DNA from: JAKPBU01 sp964425695 | Lineage (GTDB): Bacteria > Pseudomonadota > Gammaproteobacteria > Xanthomonadales > Xanthomonadaceae | Direction: 5' to 3' | NCBI GenBank assembly: GCA_964425695.1 | Contig: CAYRNF010000013.1 | Coordinates: forward strand, 1-64,000 | Length of the DNA stretch: 64,000 nucleotides | Part shown: positions 61,650-64,000 of the stretch, in pieces | Layout: each line of letters opens with the position of its first letter | How positions within the stretch are numbered: position 1 is the first letter of the stretch | Made by a program: the position numbers and the translations under genes | The notes under the pieces: generated by a model | What the model was told of the DNA's origin: nothing | Database searches by the model: none | What the model saw: only the letters and a program-made list of their open reading frames with translations

Positions 61650-64000
61650 GTGCGCAGATCCCTCGCGTTGCTGCCCCTGCCGCTGTGCATCGCGCTTTCG
61701 CTCCAGGCCCAGGCGGCCGAACGTCGCGACGAGTGGGGCCTGTGCCCGGTGGACGATGCGGTGCCGGTGTTCGCCGACGCGGCCACCACGCCGGGCACTT
61801 CCGACATGCGCGCGCAGCTGCCCACCGACATCCTGGGCGACGCCGTCACCGCCACCGAGGGCCAGTCCACCACCTTCAGCGGCAACGTGGCCCTGACCCG
61901 CGGCGACCAGTTCCTGGGCACGGACAACCTCGTCTTCGACAGCCAGACCAACCGCTACCGCGCCGAAGGCAGCGTGCGCTACCAGGACTCGGCGATGCGC
62001 CTGGTCGCCGAGAGCGCGGAAGGCGACCAGGACGCCGACAGCCACGATGTGCGCAACGTGCGCTACCAGCTGGTGCAGCGCCGCGGCAACGGCGGCGCCG
62101 AGCAGATCCAGCTGCAGGGGTCGCAGGGATCGCTGTACGACTCGACCTATTCCACCTGCCCGCCCAGCCAGCGCGTGTGGGAGCTGCAGGCGGACCGCAT
62201 CGACGTGGACACCGACGAAGGCCGCGGCGTGGCACGCAATGCGGTGCTGCGTGTCGGCAAGGTGCCGGTGCTCTACGTGCCGTTCTTCCCCTTCCCGCTG
62301 GACAACCGCCGCCGCACCGGCCTGCTGTATCCCAGCATCAGCGTGGGCGACCGCAACGGCTTCGACTGGCGCCAGCCGATCTACTTCAACATCGCGCCGA
62401 ACATCGACGACACGCTGACCCCGCGGCTGATGACCAACCGCGGCCTGATGCTCAGCAACGAGTTCCGCTACCTCACCCCGACCGGCCGCGGCACGCTGGA
62501 CCTGTCCTACCTGCCGTCGGACGGGCTGGTGGACGACAAGCGTGCAGCGGAAGACGCCGAGTTCGCGCTCAACGGCTACGACCCGGCCAACAAGCGCAAG
62601 GACGACCGTGGCCGTTTCGCCTTTTCCGGTTACCAGAACCTCGCACCGGCCTGGCAGGCGCGCGCCAACCTCAACTGGATCAGCGACACGCGCTACACCG
62701 AGGATTTCAGCAACCGCCTCGACGGCATGACGTCGTTCGCCATCAACAGCGACCTGGGCGTGTACGGCCAGGGGCGCTACTGGAACGCCGGGCTGATGGG
62801 CAGCCACTGGCAGCTGGCCGACTACACGCTGCGCGACTCCAACCTGCCCTACGACCGCCTTCCGCGCGCCTACGCCAACTGGGAACGCCCCTTCGCGCGC
62901 TGGCTCGCCGCCGGCGTCAACGCCGAAGCCGTCCGCTTCCAGCACGTGGACGAGGACGTCCGTCCCGGTGGCAGCCGCCTGGACGTCAAGCCCTACGTGA
63001 CCCTGCCGCTGGAAGGCAACGGCTGGTACGTCAAGCCGACGCTGTCGTGGCGCTTTACCGGTTACCAGCTCGACGACGAACTCGCCGACGCCATCGCCTT
63101 CGGCCGTGCAGCGGATGCGTTCGGCGTTCCCAACCCGACGGCCGACCAGGTCGCCGGCTTCCGCGACGACGCACCGAGCCGCAACCTGCCGATTGCGTCC
63201 ATCGACGCCGGCCTGTTCTTCGACCGCGACACGTCCATCGGCGGCACCGGTTTCCTGCACACGCTCGAGCCGCGCCTGTTCTACCTCAACGCGCCGTACC
63301 GCGACCAGGATGCGCTGCCCCTGTTCGACACCACCGAGACCTCGTTCGGCTGGGGCCAGCTGTTCCGCGAGAACCGCTTCACCAGCGCCGACCGCCAGGC
63401 CGATGCCAACCAGCTCACCATCGCGCTCACCAGCCGGCTCATCCGCCAGTCCGACGGCCGCGAAAAGCTGTCCGCCAGCATCGGCCAGATCCGCTATTTC
63501 GAGGATTCGCGCGTTTCCACCGGCTTCGTGGATCCGGCGATCGAACAGGGCAAGTCGGCGTGGGTCGCCGATGCCAGCTACGCGATCAACGATCGGTGGA
63601 ACATCGGCGCGTCCTACCAGTGGGATCCGCAGTTCAGCCGCAGCAACCTGACCAGCATCCGCACCCGCTACCTGGTCGGCGACGACGGCATCGTCAACTT
63701 GGCGTACCGCTACCGCCGCAACCCCTCCGACGGACGCGACCTGATCAAGCAGGTCGACTTCTCGTTCCTGTATCCGCTGACGCCGGCCTGGAGCCTGGTG
63801 GGACGCTATTACTACTCGCTGCTGGACGATCCCGCGCAGCAGCTGGAGCCGACCTTGCTGGAAGGCATCTTCGGCGTGCAGTGGGACAGCTGCTGCCTGG
63901 CGGCGCGGCTGGTGGCGAGGCGCTACCTGCGCAACCGCACCGGCGAGCTGAACGACGCGATCCAGCTCGAGATCGAACTGAAGGGCCTGGGTTCCGCCGG
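61650..64000 (+). CDS. lptD: LPS-assembly protein LptD, truncated by the window end
   Basis: 783 codons are in the window with no stop, so the 3' end lies beyond the right edge. The GTG at 61650 starts a signal peptide (RRSLALLPLPLCIALSLQAQA, split by position about 1-24). The N-terminal jellyroll (OstA-like) region contains TEGQSTTFSGNVALTRGD and the conserved Cys-bearing DSTYSTCPPSQRVWEL. The C-terminal beta-barrel follows from about residue 220, with the late WDSCCLAARLVARRYL containing a Cys pair. LptD and LptE insert LPS into the outer leaflet. Reading to the end of the window leaves IQLEIELKGLGS, typical of the last strands, so only a few codons should be missing. Confidence 0.95.
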   Translation, partial: MRRSLALLPLPLCIALSLQAQAAERRDEWGLCPVDDAVPVFADAATTPGTSDMRAQLPTDILGDAVTATEGQSTTFSGNVALTRGDQFLGTDNLVFDSQTNRYRAEGSVRYQDSAMRLVAESAEGDQDADSHDVRNVRYQLVQRRGNGGAEQIQLQGSQGSLYDSTYSTCPPSQRVWELQADRIDVDTDEGRGVARNAVLRVGKVPVLYVPFFPFPLDNRRRTGLLYPSISVGDRNGFDWRQPIYFNIAPNIDDTLTPRLMTNRGLMLSNEFRYLTPTGRGTLDLSYLPSDGLVDDKRAAEDAEFALNGYDPANKRKDDRGRFAFSGYQNLAPAWQARANLNWISDTRYTEDFSNRLDGMTSFAINSDLGVYGQGRYWNAGLMGSHWQLADYTLRDSNLPYDRLPRAYANWERPFARWLAAGVNAEAVRFQHVDEDVRPGGSRLDVKPYVTLPLEGNGWYVKPTLSWRFTGYQLDDELADAIAFGRAADAFGVPNPTADQVAGFRDDAPSRNLPIASIDAGLFFDRDTSIGGTGFLHTLEPRLFYLNAPYRDQDALPLFDTTETSFGWGQLFRENRFTSADRQADANQLTIALTSRLIRQSDGREKLSASIGQIRYFEDSRVSTGFVDPAIEQGKSAWVADASYAINDRWNIGASYQWDPQFSRSNLTSIRTRYLVGDDGIVNLAYRYRRNPSDGRDLIKQVDFSFLYPLTPAWSLVGRYYYSLLDDPAQQLEPTLLEGIFGVQWDSCCLAARLVARRYLRNRTGELNDAIQLEIELKGLGSA

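Overview
The window is a 64-kb stretch of a GC-rich gammaproteobacterial chromosome. Gene content points to the Xanthomonadaceae/Lysobacteraceae (Lysobacter, Luteimonas, Xanthomonas relatives): a Xanthomonas-type O-GlcNAc-transferase homologue after prfA, the lolB-ispE-tRNA-Gln-prs-rplY-pth-ychF block, paired DUF1631 proteins, a tRNA-Tyr/Gly/Thr-tuf operon, and a run of type-II-style secreted proteases with C-terminal PPC and P domains. I could not run a search, so genus is inference.

Layout. 1-7.6 kb is housekeeping on the minus strand: the tuf operon head with its tRNAs and promoter, then TPR-lolB-ispE-tRNA(Gln)-prs-rplY-pth-ychF. 7.7-14.9 kb is plus strand: hemA, prfA, a GNAT acetyltransferase, the OGT homologue, moaB, a small HTH protein, PPK2 and a small secreted protein. 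15-18.7 kb holds yihY-tlpA-acyP (minus) and wrbA-DUF2069-half-asparaginase (plus). 18.8-27.4 kb is the most distinctive region: four secreted peptidases in one orientation (M4, M28, S8, S8). Two of them share a 729-bp 3' block with one mismatch, and three have a palindrome abutting the predicted -35 box. 27.5-38 kb carries sufT, a transhydrogenase whose pntAa lies about 4 kb from pntAb-pntB, two DUF1631 paralogues flanking pntAa, and an ECF sigma-DUF3619-DUF3106 cassette. 38-45.7 kb has repair and metabolite genes (nitroreductase, 5'-3' exonuclease, Nudix, proline iminopeptidase, prmC, esterase) and the peroxide unit ahpD-ahpC-oxyR with a readable OxyR site. 45.7-47.0 kb is a visibly AT-richer insertion with a DUF2971 gene. 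47-64 kb returns to core genes: pirin, msrA, an EamA exporter, a membrane diguanylate cyclase, glnS, a Cys-rich lipoprotein, a deaminase, an Ala-rich exported protein, two ubiquinone hydroxylases, DUF6580, a cobalamin adenosyltransferase, a histone-deacetylase-family amidohydrolase and a truncated lptD running off the end.

How genes work together. The peptidases would make a coordinated extracellular proteolysis set. AhpC-AhpD-OxyR is a self-contained peroxide defence switch with the OxyR box between divergent genes. HemA/PrfA and PrmC belong to haem synthesis and translation termination, with prmC about 31 kb from prfA. No CRISPR array, insertion sequence, prophage or classical riboswitch was found. 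The best candidates for something new are the protease regulon palindrome with its 3' block homogenisation, and the DUF1631-pntAa-DUF1631 arrangement.
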